Part shown: piece by piece, positions 30,301 through 37,841 of the stretch
Numbering within the stretch: position 1 is the first letter of the stretch
Layout: each line of letters starts with the position of its first letter
Assembly (NCBI RefSeq): GCF_964019385.1
Contig: NC_088647.1
Span: 18,150,330 to 18,214,329, forward strand
DNA from: Sycon ciliatum
Taxonomy: Eukaryota; Porifera; Calcarea; Leucosolenida; Sycettidae
Length of the DNA stretch: 64,000 nt
Direction: 5' to 3'
The notes under the pieces: generated by a model
The model's database searches: none
Told to the model about the DNA's origin: nothing
The model's input: only the letters and a program-made list of their open reading frames with translations
Program-made: the position numbers and the translations under genes

Positions 30301-33300
30301 ATAGCAAACAACACAACCATCCACCACAACATAGCAAACAACACAATCATCCACCACAGCGTAGCAAACAACACAATCATCCACCACAGCATAGCAAACA
30401 ACACAATCATCCACCACAGCATAGCAAACAACACAATCACCCACCACAGCATAGCAAACAACACAATCATCCACCACAGCACAGCAAACAACACAATCAT
30501 CCACCACAGCATAGCAAACAACACAATCATCCACCACAGCATAGCAAACAACACAACCATCCACCACAACATAGCAAACAACACAATCATCCACCACAGC
30601 GTAGCAAACAACACAATCATCCACCACAGCATAGCAAACAACACAATCATCCACCACAGCATAGCAAACAACACAATCATCCACCACAGCATAGCAAACT
30701 TGCAACACAATCATCCACCACAGCATAGCAAACAACACAATCATCCACCACAGCATAGCAAACAACACAATCATCCACCACAGCGTAGCAAACAACACAA
30801 TCATCCACCACAGCATAGCAAACAACACAATCATCCACCACAGCATAGCAAACAACACAATCATCCACCACAGCATAGCAAACAACACAATCATCCACCA
30901 CAGCATAGCAAACTTGCAACACAATCATCCACCACAGCATAGCAAACAACACAATCATCCACCACAGCGTAGCAAACAACACAATCATCCACCACAACAT
31001 AGCAAACAACACAATCATCCACCACAGCATAGCAAACAACACAATCATCCACCACAGCATAGCAAACAACACAATCATCCACCACAGCATAGCAAACAAC
31101 ATAATCATCCACCACAGCATAGCAAACAACACAATCATCCGCCACAGCATAGCAAACAACACAATCATCCACCACAGCATAGCAAACAACACAATCATCC
31201 ACCACAGCATAGCAAACTTGCAACACAATCATCCACCACAGCATAGCAAACAATACAATCATCCACCATAGCATAGCAAACAACACAATCATCCACCACA
31301 GCATAGCAAACAACACCATCATCCACCACAGCATAGCAAACAACACAATCATCCACCACAGCATAGCAAACATCACAATCAGCCATCAAAGCATGACAAA
31401 CAGCATAAGCCGTAGAAGTGGCTGCCATCACCACCAATTACAATCCTGTTTATGCAACAATTCCCAATGAGACAACCAGACGCAGGACGATGTGCAGAAT
31501 GACGATCTGAACATGACAGTGAGCACCGTGCATCATTACCTGCAGAGTCCACATAAAACACGCCTCGCTTGTCCTTCTTTGTGAGCAGCTCCAAGATATT
31601 CAGATGGCCTAAGGGTATGGAGGTGACATGGAACAAGGACAACACACGACATGGCTCAGTTAGAGTATGACACACTACAACACCGCTTGGCAGAAAATGC
31701 TGGGAGAACACCGGCAGAATTTTGTACTTTTGCTAGTAGGCTTATGCATATTTGGTATGTGGATAAAGAAGAAGAGCAACATTCGAAGGAGTGCTCATCA
31801 TCAGCTCTATATGGTTCTGCCATTTTTTTTGCTTTTGAAGCAGAATCTACCAATTTCTCGAGCATTATCCACAAAAGCCCATGCTACAAGCGAGTTCACA
31901 ACATACAATTGCACATGTCCAGTACGGGCGTGACAAATTCCTTTGGGAGAATAGTTTACCTGGCAGTTTCCTTACCAGAGGCTGCAGCAATGTGCACCGC
32001 CGTGATGCCCGAACGGCTTGGGTGTATGACACACGTCTTGCCGAGGACTTTCAGTATCCACGCGACCGTGTCGGTGCGATTCTTCAGCGCTGCCAGATGA
32101 ATGGCCGATAGGCCGCCGCTATCGATGTCCTCGGACAGCGATGCCTTGACCTTGGGCTCGAACTCGAGGAGCATTTCCAGGCACTTTAGACGTCCTTGAG
32201 CTGCTCCCACCAGCACAGGTGTCTCCCCGCCAGTCGCCTTCTGTCGGCTCTGGTTGGGACAGTGTGTGAGGATCCAGCTGCAGGCACAAGAGTACAGTAT
32301 TTTCCGGTGTATAAGCCGCACTGGAGTATAAGCCACACTGGAGTATAAGCCGCACTGGAGTGTAAGCCGCACTGGAGTGTAAGCCGCACTGGAGTATAAG
32401 CCGTGCCCCCACCCCGTTTTTTTGCCGCGAAATACAGACATCTACCCTATTTTATGACTGTTATTTTGATCATCGGAGTATAAGCCGCACCCCCATTCTT
32501 GTACTGGGTGAATTTTGAGTGTTGAAAGTGCGGCTTATAATCCGGAGAATACGGTAGGTGTTGTGAATCAGTCATGTGCTCTACAACCTACATTCCATAA
32601 TTTCACAACAAAAAACTTGTTACAGAAGTTATCAAAATGTCTTGCTATTCCAAACAATACAAAACCCTTCAAGAATTTTAAAATGTCACACTCAATGCTG
32701 ACCAACTAATGGAGAAAATTGTAACATGGAGAAATGTAGGCACAAGTTATGCAATCGAGTCCACCAACTATAGTCCATTCAGAAAAGAGCGCTGGCTCTG
32801 GAGAGCTCCCGTATTTGGCGATTTTGTGGCACACTGTGCAGTGCCGCAAGATTCGAAACTTGAAAAAGGGTCCAAAAAAGGTACCTCAAGTGGGGTTCGA
32901 ACCGCAAATGTACTGTTATGCAAGTGGTGTGAACGGCCTGGAAGATTTTCCCAATTCAGTGCGTTGGGGGCAAAACCTGGCCGAAATCCTATTCTTGTCA
33001 TGGCTTGCTCTTTGGTGAAATAGACTTCAAAAACACAATTGGAAGAGCATTTCATTGGGGGATTGCCAAAAACATTGAGACGAAAACTCAAAATTTGACC
33101 CGTTTATGGCCAAAAACTAGGATATCATCTTTTTCTGAATGGACTGTAAACCAGATGTTGAACAGTCAGACGTGCACAATCGAGCACAAAACTGACTAGG
33201 ATCTCAATGTTACAATGTTTTCCTTGGCTCACCATCTCAGTTCTTATCGCACAACTAATGGAGGGATAACAATAATGGTTTACAAGTCGGAATGTTGTGG

Positions 33301-35470
33301 GCTTTACGGTGACCTGAGAGTGGTGCATGAAAGTCTCCAGTGTCATGTATTGTTAGTATGAGGAACAGCAATGTAAGTGTATACCTGCTTGGAATTCGGG
33401 CGCATTGACTTTGATGCTTCCTTCATAGTTTCCTTATGTTCTCTCATCCCCCCCCCCCCTCCCTGAGGGTGCGTGCAGGTTTCCGGAAGGCTGAGGCCAC
33501 TGGTCAGCCGAGTCCGCTGCACCTCTGCCGCACAGCTGCTATCTGCAGCCCATATCCGCACTAACTGCCCTTCTTTGTCTGTGCTTTCCCTTCTCTCCCC
33601 TCTATTCTTGCTCCCTGAGCTACGTCTCTGTGTGTATTTCGGAAAATTGCAGTGAGTGCAAATGCCCATGTAGAGGCGACGGTTCGATACCGGAACGGCC
33701 TGACAGCCAAATTTGTATATACCCAAACCGATCATCAGCGTTGATTGTTCACTTGAAATATGCTTGTGGAAGGCAACTGGCATGTTGAAGTTTGCTCCGA
33801 GGCCAGAGTCAATCGAACTGAGCCACTCCTTTGTGTTGACCCATTGCCTCCAAGTTGCCCAATGTTTCGCTCCAAATCAGAGGTGGCTCCAAATCGGACA
33901 GATTTTAGAGTGCCCGTCAAATTCACTCTGGGTCTGACATTAGGTAATTGCTATCGCTCCACGACGGCCAGTACAGAGTAACAATAAGCCTTGTGTGTGC
34001 TTCCATTAGTTTTGATTGGTATGCAGTGCTTTATTGGCGAGAGCCGAGCCGCTGTTTACCTGCGACAAGAAGTTGATTTTTCGAAAGTCGTAAAACTCAA
34101 GTCGCAGTGCGAAGCAACACGTCAAAAACTCACCTGCTTGGTATGGCGCTTCTGGTCGTCGCAGAGCCATGAAATTTTGGCTCGCAGTATAACACATCGT
34201 AGTCTCACTGAGACATATGTCTTCTAATCAAAATACCAAGAGAAAAAGTGAATATTGAGTCCGTTCCGGTTTGCAACCTATGTCCTATTTGAAACCGTTG
34301 CCTCTACCATAATCTTATTATGTGAGAGGTTCACTTAGATGATGTACTTGAGAATCATGTACTAGACAGTGTGAATCTAGGTCCAGTCAAGGCCATAGTT
34401 CATCTACAAGAAGTGACTGTGTTGGGTTCATACAATGAAACTGATGAACATCTACGTTTCATGCTTTCCTGTTGCGTTCATGACTACAAATCAGGCTCGT
34501 TGGAACCGGTCCGGTTGTTTAGGTTATCATCGGACCAACTTGTTGGCAACCAATGCATGTTCACTGCTGAGGAGGTTTTTTTATCCGCTATAGCACAAAC
34601 TGTATGAAAGGCTGTGGTTTAGCCGGACCAATCAAAGACTGCTTCCAGCGGTCCTGCAAATATAGACCACTGTGCTATACCCGCAGCTGCTTCTGCTGCT
34701 ACTGCCCATAAGTATGATAACTATTATTGTGTGTGCGCTGATAGAACTGATGTGAGGCAGACATCAGTGCAGTACATGATTGTACTGCGAGCAGAGTAGG
34801 AGGAGAATGGCAACGAGCTTGTGCAGCACCACTCCGTGACCGTGCTGCGATATACATGATGTCACATTGTGTATCCAGACCTGGCTGAGGGAAGCTATCT
34901 CGCAAGCACCTTGTGACAATGGACGCAAGGCTTACGTCACGCTGTTTTACTGCCAGAAGTCAGTCGTCTTCATTATATTATAAGGAGGCAGATATGCCTG
35001 TTTGTTGTACGACTTTAAATAAATCCAACCAACCAACGCTATAATTGTAAGCCTTGGGCGAGTCCATTTCGACATTGAATGGCCCTTTGTGGAAAACCTC
35101 AATGAAGAGAACATTCTCCCCCAACCTCCTTTCAGTGCTTTTTCACAAAAAGCTAACAAGAAAGTGCCGCAACTCCGACACCGACTAACCTGACTGCCTT
35201 GATTCGATTTTGGCGAATGGCCAGCAGCAGCGGGGTGGCTCCATTTCGGTCAACGCTATCAAGCTTCTCGGGTTCTTCCCTCTCCAGCCAGGCTAGGCAA
35301 CCAACATGGCCGTAATAGGCAGCTCTGTGCGCTATGAGCGCACTGGCTCGACACTGTGCGCATCCGTCGCCTTCGAGGTCAGCATCTCCCAGGAGCTGCG
35401 TAGCGGATCCAGGGCGCTTACTGCGGAACGAACCCCGCAGCCGAGAGAGAAAGCTGTTGCTGCGCTCCAT
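16689..35470 (-). CDS. ESPN-like: Espin-like ankyrin-repeat protein, 5' nine exons
   Basis: Nine minus-strand exons join in frame: 35190-35470, 31976-32277, 31540-31608, 29426-29580, 27417-27495, 22899-23016, 20271-20331, 18452-18790 and 16689-17448. All boundaries are GT/AG and all phases match, giving 721 residues still open at the 3' end. Residues about 40-385 are tandem ankyrin repeats ([76 protein letters not shown]). Their order and wording follow espin: a WLV linker before DGATxxHFAA, then GGTPxHDAAxNG, then a DGxTAxDL end repeat. Residues about 386-721 are low-complexity, Ser/Pro/Asp-rich, with an acidic [10 protein letters not shown] patch near the end. In known espins the C-terminus holds WH2 and actin-bundling segments; these were not found. 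Espins bundle actin in microvilli and stereocilia. The orthology is firm for the ankyrin part; the actin role is inferred. An in-frame TGA immediately precedes the start ATG. Confidence 0.85.
17449..17715. repeat. (GA/CT)n array forming the polypyrimidine tract of espin exon 9
   Basis: GA-rich with GGAGGGA and GTGA interruptions in a roughly 60-bp super-period, ending in poly-G. On the gene strand it is a CT tract leading straight into TTTCCTACAG. Confidence 0.9.
17885..18215. repeat. Purine-rich GA/CAGA degenerate repeat
   Basis: GAGA, GACAGACA and GAAAGA motifs fill the intron between espin exons 8 and 9. No gene; it makes long pseudo-frames. Confidence 0.8.
18452..18790 (-). CDS. Espin-like exon 8
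   Basis: 113 codons, phase 0 at both ends. Starts with the terminal ankyrin repeat ([20 protein letters not shown]), then an Ala-rich run ([10 protein letters not shown]) and polar linker. Donor CCACAG|GTAAAC. Confidence 0.85.
18915..19014. mobile_element. Small hairpin (foldback) element
   Basis: Left arm AATAAGGAGAATGACAAATT...CGACTAACT (18915-18953) and right arm AGTTAGTCG...ATTTTGTCCTTCTCCTTTTT (18971-19014) are inverted copies with a 6-bp insertion. It sits in the espin intron between exons 7 and 8. A half-copy relative lies at about 2935-3000. Confidence 0.65.
19015..20270. other. Espin intron (exon 7-8), remainder
   Basis: Runs to the exon 7 donor. A small palindromic patch (TAATAACTTCATGCTATGAAGTAA) lies near 19230. 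A short poly-G lies at 19421-19430. No exon seen. Confidence 0.35.
20271..20331 (-). CDS. Espin-like exon 7
   Basis: 61 bp. Encodes [20 protein letters not shown], which matches the espin segment following GGTPxHDAAxNG. Acceptor ACGTGCAG, donor AAT|GTGAGT, phase 0. Confidence 0.85.
20332..21325. other. Espin intron (exon 6-7), right-hand part, no exon seen
   Basis: Short anonymous frames only. Together with 21456-22898 this forms the roughly 2.6-kb intron that holds the foldback at 21326-21455. Confidence 0.35.
21326..21455. mobile_element. 130-bp near-perfect foldback element
   Basis: Begins TGTTATCGCATGGTTGC and ends GCAACCATGCGATAACA. Arms of about 57 bp pair almost throughout (GCCTTATGGCATATTATTGC in both), with a GC-rich centre around GGGCCGTAGGCCC. 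It lies in the espin intron between exons 6 and 7. No coding sequence. Confidence 0.7.
22330..22412. repeat. Tandem and hairpin patch with GCGGGCAATA motifs
   Basis: AAATAAACTATTTTTTTGCG is duplicated in tandem, then GCGGGCAATATCGCATATTA pairs with TTATTGCCCGC. It shares the CATATTATTGCCC core with the foldback at 21326-21455, so it is probably a remnant of the same family. Confidence 0.5.
22899..23016 (-). CDS. Espin-like exon 6
   Basis: 118 bp. Encodes [20 protein letters not shown] and a [12 protein letters not shown] repeat core. Acceptor GGTACAG, donor ACGG|GTGAGT, phase 2. Confidence 0.85.
23127..23371. repeat. Long imperfect (TG)n array upstream of the LINE, with internal (TAG)4
   Basis: TG units with GCATGCGCGC interruptions in a roughly 60-70-bp super-period. 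At 23344-23356 it reads TAGTAGTAGTAG, then about 8 TG units, then the LINE 5' end. The TAG run matches the 3' tail of the LINE. Confidence 0.9.
23372..27338 (+). mobile_element. Full-length RTE-like non-LTR retrotransposon (LINE) inserted in a TG array
   Basis: Starts directly after (TG)n with TTTGATCTTTTGAGGCTCTG, carries one uninterrupted ORF, and ends with a short 3' UTR and (TAG)6 followed by (TG)n. The 5' leader contains a GGGCTCTCCTAGC / GCTAGGAGAGCCC hairpin at about 23450-23478. It lies antisense within the espin intron between exons 5 and 6. The open ORF and intact tail suggest recent insertion. The RTE assignment rests on single-ORF layout and the C-terminal [16 protein letters not shown] region; a related EN-RT clade is possible. 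Confidence 0.85.
23607..27254 (+). CDS. LINE ORF: endonuclease, reverse transcriptase and four C-terminal zinc knuckles
   Basis: Residues are counted from the ATG at 23607 (1215 aa; a non-ATG extension to 23544 is possible). Residues 30-310 are an APE-type endonuclease: [43 protein letters not shown] and STDHNLVCL keep the catalytic layout. Residues about 510-850 are the reverse transcriptase: [56 protein letters not shown], the catalytic YADD box in [10 protein letters not shown], and FTYLGSIV. Then follows the RTE-like region ending [20 protein letters not shown]. Residues about 1080-1214 hold four fingers: three C-x2-C-x12-H-x-C and a last C-x2-C-x12-H-x3-C. The enzyme would nick target DNA and copy its RNA there. 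All key residues are present. The fingers may bind RNA or the target; this is inference. Confidence 0.9.
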   Translation: MSPLPSSAFQQPENGRRCRRQDPPSRSDSLLKFASWNVRTLVNADGPIETAASGHRVVEDRKINTVINELKRLDIEVAGLQESKWFGAEIYNVADSIVLSSGRPVPSENFKRGEGVCIVLRGRARNAFSAGGNQWTAVSSRIAQCKLKFVHHGNKNTWINVIACYAPTFRSSRESKNEFFASLQASVNSVPPSQQLIILGDFNARVGLIQSADPWYGTCGDNGIGETNHAGLELLQFLTCNSLTVCNTWFAKKRIHKYTWQHPRSKKWHCIDYAIVRRQDLLACTDCRVIPSAECSTDHNLVCLSFCLSYTVNFRTGVARRSRFNIQALMTRPGMTDEQSNAVQATRLQFASGVQHHLQSSGPADTVDAKWSAYKSALTSSAEAHLGKPVRLQPDWFLAAADILQPLFAERTRLHQQWRQSELPADHRRFLDVRGRCRTAVGAAKSAWLEQRASTVERGKFSGKHVWSAIRDIQRCYSGLRSVTIHPVRNAEGIVCTSLEEQEDCWSTHFSNLLNVPSTFNASTVANIPQREPDESLAVTPTMEDLVVAIRHLANGKAGGSSRIVPELVKAGGHDSLDALLDLVQLAWTTATVPQEWRDAELVPVPKKGDLSKCDNWRGIALLDVVGKVCGRMIQDRLQLLAESELPESQSGFRPGRGCVDAIFSLRQLIEKAYEHRQQLFCVFVDLKKAYDSVPRAALWVALGRLGVPQQLVALIKAFHTSTSASVRVGNSTSDEFPVVNGLRQGCVMAPVLFNLYFGAVVETWRARLKDAGRSHSVSIQFSIDGQLYPRSSSRRAGESLSVSDLEYADDAVLVSECRSDAEFGVELFCSVAREFGLTVSIAKTKIMTAGHGVSAEDSADIVLPLGTIEAVPKFTYLGSIVTPDSRSSSDIKRRIAEASKAFGALQKVFTDRSLSLSSKRHLYMACVSSILLYGGECWTPLQRDIRSLDKFHHQCIRTVLSITKPRQWSERLSSTDLRNRWGDPVLMSTRLRNRRLEWTGHVARMDEDRTPLQLLFGWLPVPRPFCGPRRRWKDTVMTDLKVALQQPSQWFILAQDRQQWREVRVAPQSSSTMPKSVHCAVCDRNFSRVSDRTRHKCTTQRRLPIQLQRGSVQCQNCQRWFRSKGGYSVHRCQPVTSSPTPTVSLSVPLSACCQQHCPTCQRCFRSAAGFKRHNCNRGARPSAAERAALPLSCPRCKHNFRRQQDLARHSRSCL
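27339..27372. repeat. (TG)n array downstream of the LINE tail
   Basis: About 17 TG units following TAG repeats. Taken with the TG array on the 5' side, it marks the LINE target as a TG microsatellite. Confidence 0.95.
27417..27495 (-). CDS. Espin-like exon 5
   Basis: 79 bp. Encodes [20 protein letters not shown] then PVHFAA, the espin linker-plus-repeat signature. Donor GCTG|GTAGGT. The 3' tail of the LINE and its TG array begin about 45 nt inside the following intron. Confidence 0.85.
27671..28205. mobile_element. Pogo/Tigger-like MITE
   Basis: TIRs share CCTCTCTAATCCGGCAC, with TA on both sides (27669-27670 and 28206-28207). Internal TAATCCGGCA motifs repeat. It lies in the espin intron between exons 4 and 5. 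Non-autonomous, about 535 bp. Confidence 0.8.
28206..29425. other. Espin intron (exon 4-5), remainder
   Basis: No exon recognised. Two GTTAACTCGC-type motifs occur near 28570 and 28612. Confidence 0.35.
29426..29580 (-). CDS. Espin-like exon 4
   Basis: Encodes [19 protein letters not shown] and [19 protein letters not shown]. Its acceptor (GACCTACAG) lies about 6 bp from the first unit of the 30-bp minisatellite. Donor GTACAG|GTACAG, phase 0. Confidence 0.85.
29587..31395. repeat. 30-bp minisatellite, about 60 units
   Basis: Unit core is CACAATCATCCACCACAGCA, then TAGCAAACAA. Variants form a higher-order pattern: a marked pair (AACCAT...CAACAT, then GTAGCAAA) recurs at about 29893, 30313 and 30553, i.e. 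14 and 8 units apart. Three 34-bp units (AAACTTGCAACAC) occur near 30700, 30914 and 31218. The array fills most of the espin intron between exons 3 and 4 and begins about 6 bp from the exon 4 acceptor. Confidence 0.97.
31540..31608 (-). CDS. Espin-like exon 3
   Basis: 69 bp, phase 1 at both ends. Completes a repeat with [20 protein letters not shown]. Donor GCAG|GTAATG. Confidence 0.8.
31655..31880. mobile_element. Degenerate third copy of the hAT-like MITE
   Basis: Shares ordered blocks with 37388-37592 and 39972-40152: GGCAGAATTTTGTACTTTT, GTTCTGCCATTTTTTTTGC and TTGAAGCAGAATCTACC. Ends decayed. Lies in the espin intron between exons 2 and 3. Confidence 0.6.
31976..32277 (-). CDS. Espin-like exon 2
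   Basis: Acceptor GCCTGCAG|CTGG, donor TCTG|GTAAGG. Encodes three ankyrin units ([48 protein letters not shown]). A TIR element ends about 18 bp upstream of the acceptor. Confidence 0.85.
32295..32554. mobile_element. TIR element with internal 18-bp tandem repeat
   Basis: TIRs TACAGTATTTTCCGGTGTAT and (read inward) TACCGTATTCTCCGGATTAT both continue into ATAAGCCGCAC. Just inside the left end, an 18-bp unit (CACTGGAGTATAAGCCGC) repeats about five times. The left end lies about 18 bp from the acceptor of espin exon 2. Non-autonomous. Confidence 0.8.
32555..34499. other. Espin intron (exon 1-2), no exon seen
   Basis: Holds a poly-C at 33449-33459 and anonymous frames. A GGGGTTCGAACC string near 32893 mimics a tRNA B box but has no matching A box or cloverleaf. 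Confidence 0.35.
34500..34690. repeat. Dispersed repeat, copy 2 (sister at 2205-2370)
   Basis: Ordered similarity to 2205-2370 (CGGACCAACTT, CACTGCTGAGGAGGT, ACTGTATGA, CGGACCAATCA). Within the first espin intron. Old and non-coding. Confidence 0.5.
35190..35470 (-). CDS. Espin-like exon 1
   Basis: ATG at 35470, preceded directly by an in-frame TGA. Starts [20 protein letters not shown], a basic Ser/Arg-rich lead, then the first ankyrin repeats ending [19 protein letters not shown]. Donor GTCAG|GTTAGT, phase 2. Confidence 0.8.
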
Positions 35471-36552
35471 TCAAAAGTGTTCAGCGGCAAGCTATCCCAG
35501 TCTCGGCCAATCTTTTGACCTCCGTTGGCGGAATGGTCACCTTCGCGATGCTGTTCGCGCGCACCGTAGTTTCTGTTGATGTTGCAAGTGCCAGACATAA
35601 ACAGAACTCACACCTTCTGCCCAAAGGCGTGCGGCCCTTTCCCGGGCAGTGGGCTTGTGCTGAATGTCGACCAACCCTCTGGCACTGGTCTGTTGAGGGG
35701 TGTGCTACGCTGCTAGCCCTAGCAGACCAAATCACACGGTGTGTGCATTAGAAGAAGCTGGCTATTTGAGCTGAGGAGGTTGAAGAGGAAATGTTTGAAA
35801 AATGATGTTCTCGGTCATCAGAATCTACAGGCTAGCTCTCTATGAGTATCACTATCAGATTATGACTACCGGTATGAGTACGAGACAGATCCGAATGTGC
35901 TTTGTGGCGCCACGACACGTTATGCATGTTATAGAAGTCAGCCTGCCAAGCGAAATCTACGCTGCACGCCCAAGTCTGGAGTGCTCGCCTCTTTTTTCCG
36001 ATACATGACAGACTCAGTAGATCTAGCATGCCGAGATCTCATGTCCTCGACAGGTCAGGAATACACGGAGTCGGTACACAAATATTGAGACGGATCTGAG
36101 TAGTGATTCAATTGTTTATGAGCAGTGTACAGTGTAGCGAGCATGTACATGATGTAGGTGTCCACCCCAACACGTAACAGTAAACACGGCCACCGAGACT
36201 CCACGCACACACAGCAGCAGCATCAAAACAAAAACAAAACAAAAAAATATAATCATGCTTGAACTGCCCGAGCAGGCGATTGACCATCTTGCAGCTAGCA
36301 CTGCAGCAGCGCCACTGTCCGTGCACGAATTCAATGCCGATGATCGTACCCCGAACAAGTCCTATTCAGGTCCTGTAGTACTGCACAGTCGGGTACATTC
36401 TACACTGCGGATCGAGTGTGAAAACGTTTCAACTCAACATATAGGCAGTATTGAATTCTAACTGACCTTTCGATTCGTAATGCCCAGCGGACCCCAGTTC
36501 AAATCTATATGTAGCATGCCTGGCCCTCCAACTTTCATCCGTCTTACCGGTA
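35471..36552. other. Upstream region of the espin-like gene
   Basis: Expected to hold the promoter and 5' UTR. No TATA box at a convincing distance. Short anonymous frames only. Confidence 0.3.
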
Positions 36553-36770
36553 CAGTAAAACCTGCCAAGGCGACCAATCGGACAAGGCGACCACCTGTCC
36601 TAGGAGACCACTGGAACCAGGACCAAGGGATGCTATTTCCAGTCAATTGACCCTGGATAAGGCGATCACCTGGTAACAGAGACCACATTTTCCTGGATAA
36701 GGCGATCACCTGGTAACAGAGACCACGTTTTGAAGGTCCCTTGAGCGGTCGTCTTAGACAGGTTTCACTG
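36553..36770. mobile_element. Pogo/mariner-like MITE
   Basis: TIRs CAGTAAAACCTG and CAGGTTTCACTG with TA on both sides (36551-36552 and 36771-36772). Inside, GGATAAGGCGATCACCTGGT plus flanking bases is duplicated in tandem. The AAGGCGACCxxCTGTCC motif is typical of MITEs in marine invertebrates. Confidence 0.85.
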
Positions 36771-37233
36771 TACATTACAATTTACACCCTCATTGGACGG
36801 ACCCCTCCATTCTCGTTTTGCTATCTCCAGCTCACACTTTGGAACTGTTGTCATTAGACCAATTTTAACGGACCGATTCAGGGCACTTTTAGCAGCATAG
36901 ACGTATTCTGGATATGCTGCGGGTCACAACAATCATGAATAATGACTTACCACATGGACAAGATACATGTACATGTGTACATGTGCACTGTAGGTAGGGA
37001 CCCAGGAATACGGGAAGGGCTGCTCCGAGATGTTCACTCACACATTGCAATCAGTGGTTTTTTTACTACAAAGTTAATGGTGAAGTGGTACACCCCCTTT
37101 TTTAAACGAAGTTTACCCTAAGAGCAGCGTGTCAAATTGTCAGACCTGAAGGACCCGCAGGCATGGTGATCCAGCGCAATTTTACAATGTAATCTCTAAG
37201 CAATTATATACAATGTAATAGCGTGACTATTTC

Positions 37234-37325
37234 AAAGCTATGTACATGTACATGTACAATAGTACATGTGTACGAGTACATGTATACCCAATGCTGTAGA
37301 CAGCTACAATTATGTACATGTAGCT
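37234..37325. repeat. TACATGTA-rich cluster
   Basis: Several overlapping ACATGTAC palindromes within 90 bp. Similar clusters occur at 9249-9282, 36965-36985, 37630-37650, 39832-39890 and 42330-42362. Confidence 0.6.
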
Positions 37326-37387
37326 GTTCCGGCCATCTAGGCCTCGTCAGTACAGCTACGAGCTTTTAAAAGTAAGCCGAGCTACCG

Positions 37388-37592
37388 CCCGTAGGGACCG
37401 GCGGATTCTGCTCGAAAAGGTGGCGGATTCTGCTCGAAAAGCAGTGAAATTGGGAGAACCATACAAACCGTATGGCGGGCAATTCCTCGAATTCTGCTCC
37501 ACTTCTTTATACACATACCAAACATGCTTGAAACTTACCAGAAAAGTACCGAATTCTGCCAATTTTTCTGCCGGCAGAATCTGCCGGGCCCT
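37388..37592. mobile_element. hAT-like MITE, copy 1
   Basis: Flanked by an exact 8-bp target duplication AGCTACCG (37380-37387 and 37593-37600). TIRs share GGxCCGGCxGATTCTGC. The 8-bp duplication fits hAT-type transposition. Non-coding. Confidence 0.8.
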
Positions 37593-37683
37593 AGCTACCG
37601 GCGATGGCACACATACATGACTGCGTATACATACATGTACATGTATGTAGCGATACATTGTACATTGGATAACTTTACATACC

Positions 37684-37841
37684 TGTTTTAATAAGAATTC
37701 TTTGCAGGTTTGATGAGTGGACGGTTTGACAAGCTTCTCGTATGCTCCAGATGTAGCAGCGGTCTTGAGTAGGTCGCAGCGGAAACACGACTCCAACGTT
37801 AGGAGCAGCCACCCTCTTCTAGTATAACCGCCCGAGGCCAT
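37684..37841 (-). CDS. Possible first exon of an unknown minus-strand gene
   Basis: Starts MASGGYTRRGWLLLTLESCF and ends at a strong donor (AAACAG|GTATGT) in phase 0 after about 53 codons. It cannot be spliced into the espin-like exon 1 frame, because a stop lies just before that ATG. No similarity recognised and no following exon found. Confidence 0.25.

Noticed and set aside
29509-30924. 471-codon minus-strand frame of [10 protein letters not shown] repeats as a gene
   Set aside because: It is the 30-bp minisatellite read in a stop-free frame, lies in an intron and is out of frame with espin exon 4.
29587-31395. Regularly spaced repeats as a CRISPR array
   Set aside because: Units are contiguous with no unique spacers, in a eukaryotic intron.
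32885-32960. tRNA gene suggested by GGGGTTCGAACC
   Set aside because: No A box at the right distance and no cloverleaf on either strand.
16689-35470. Synphilin or generic ankyrin protein instead of espin
   Set aside because: The repeat wording and order (WLV linker, [30 protein letters not shown]) follow espin closely. The missing C-terminus keeps a small doubt.
37684-37841. Upstream coding exon of the espin-like gene
   Set aside because: The frame of espin exon 1 has a stop directly before its ATG, and the exon 2 phase does not fit a direct join.
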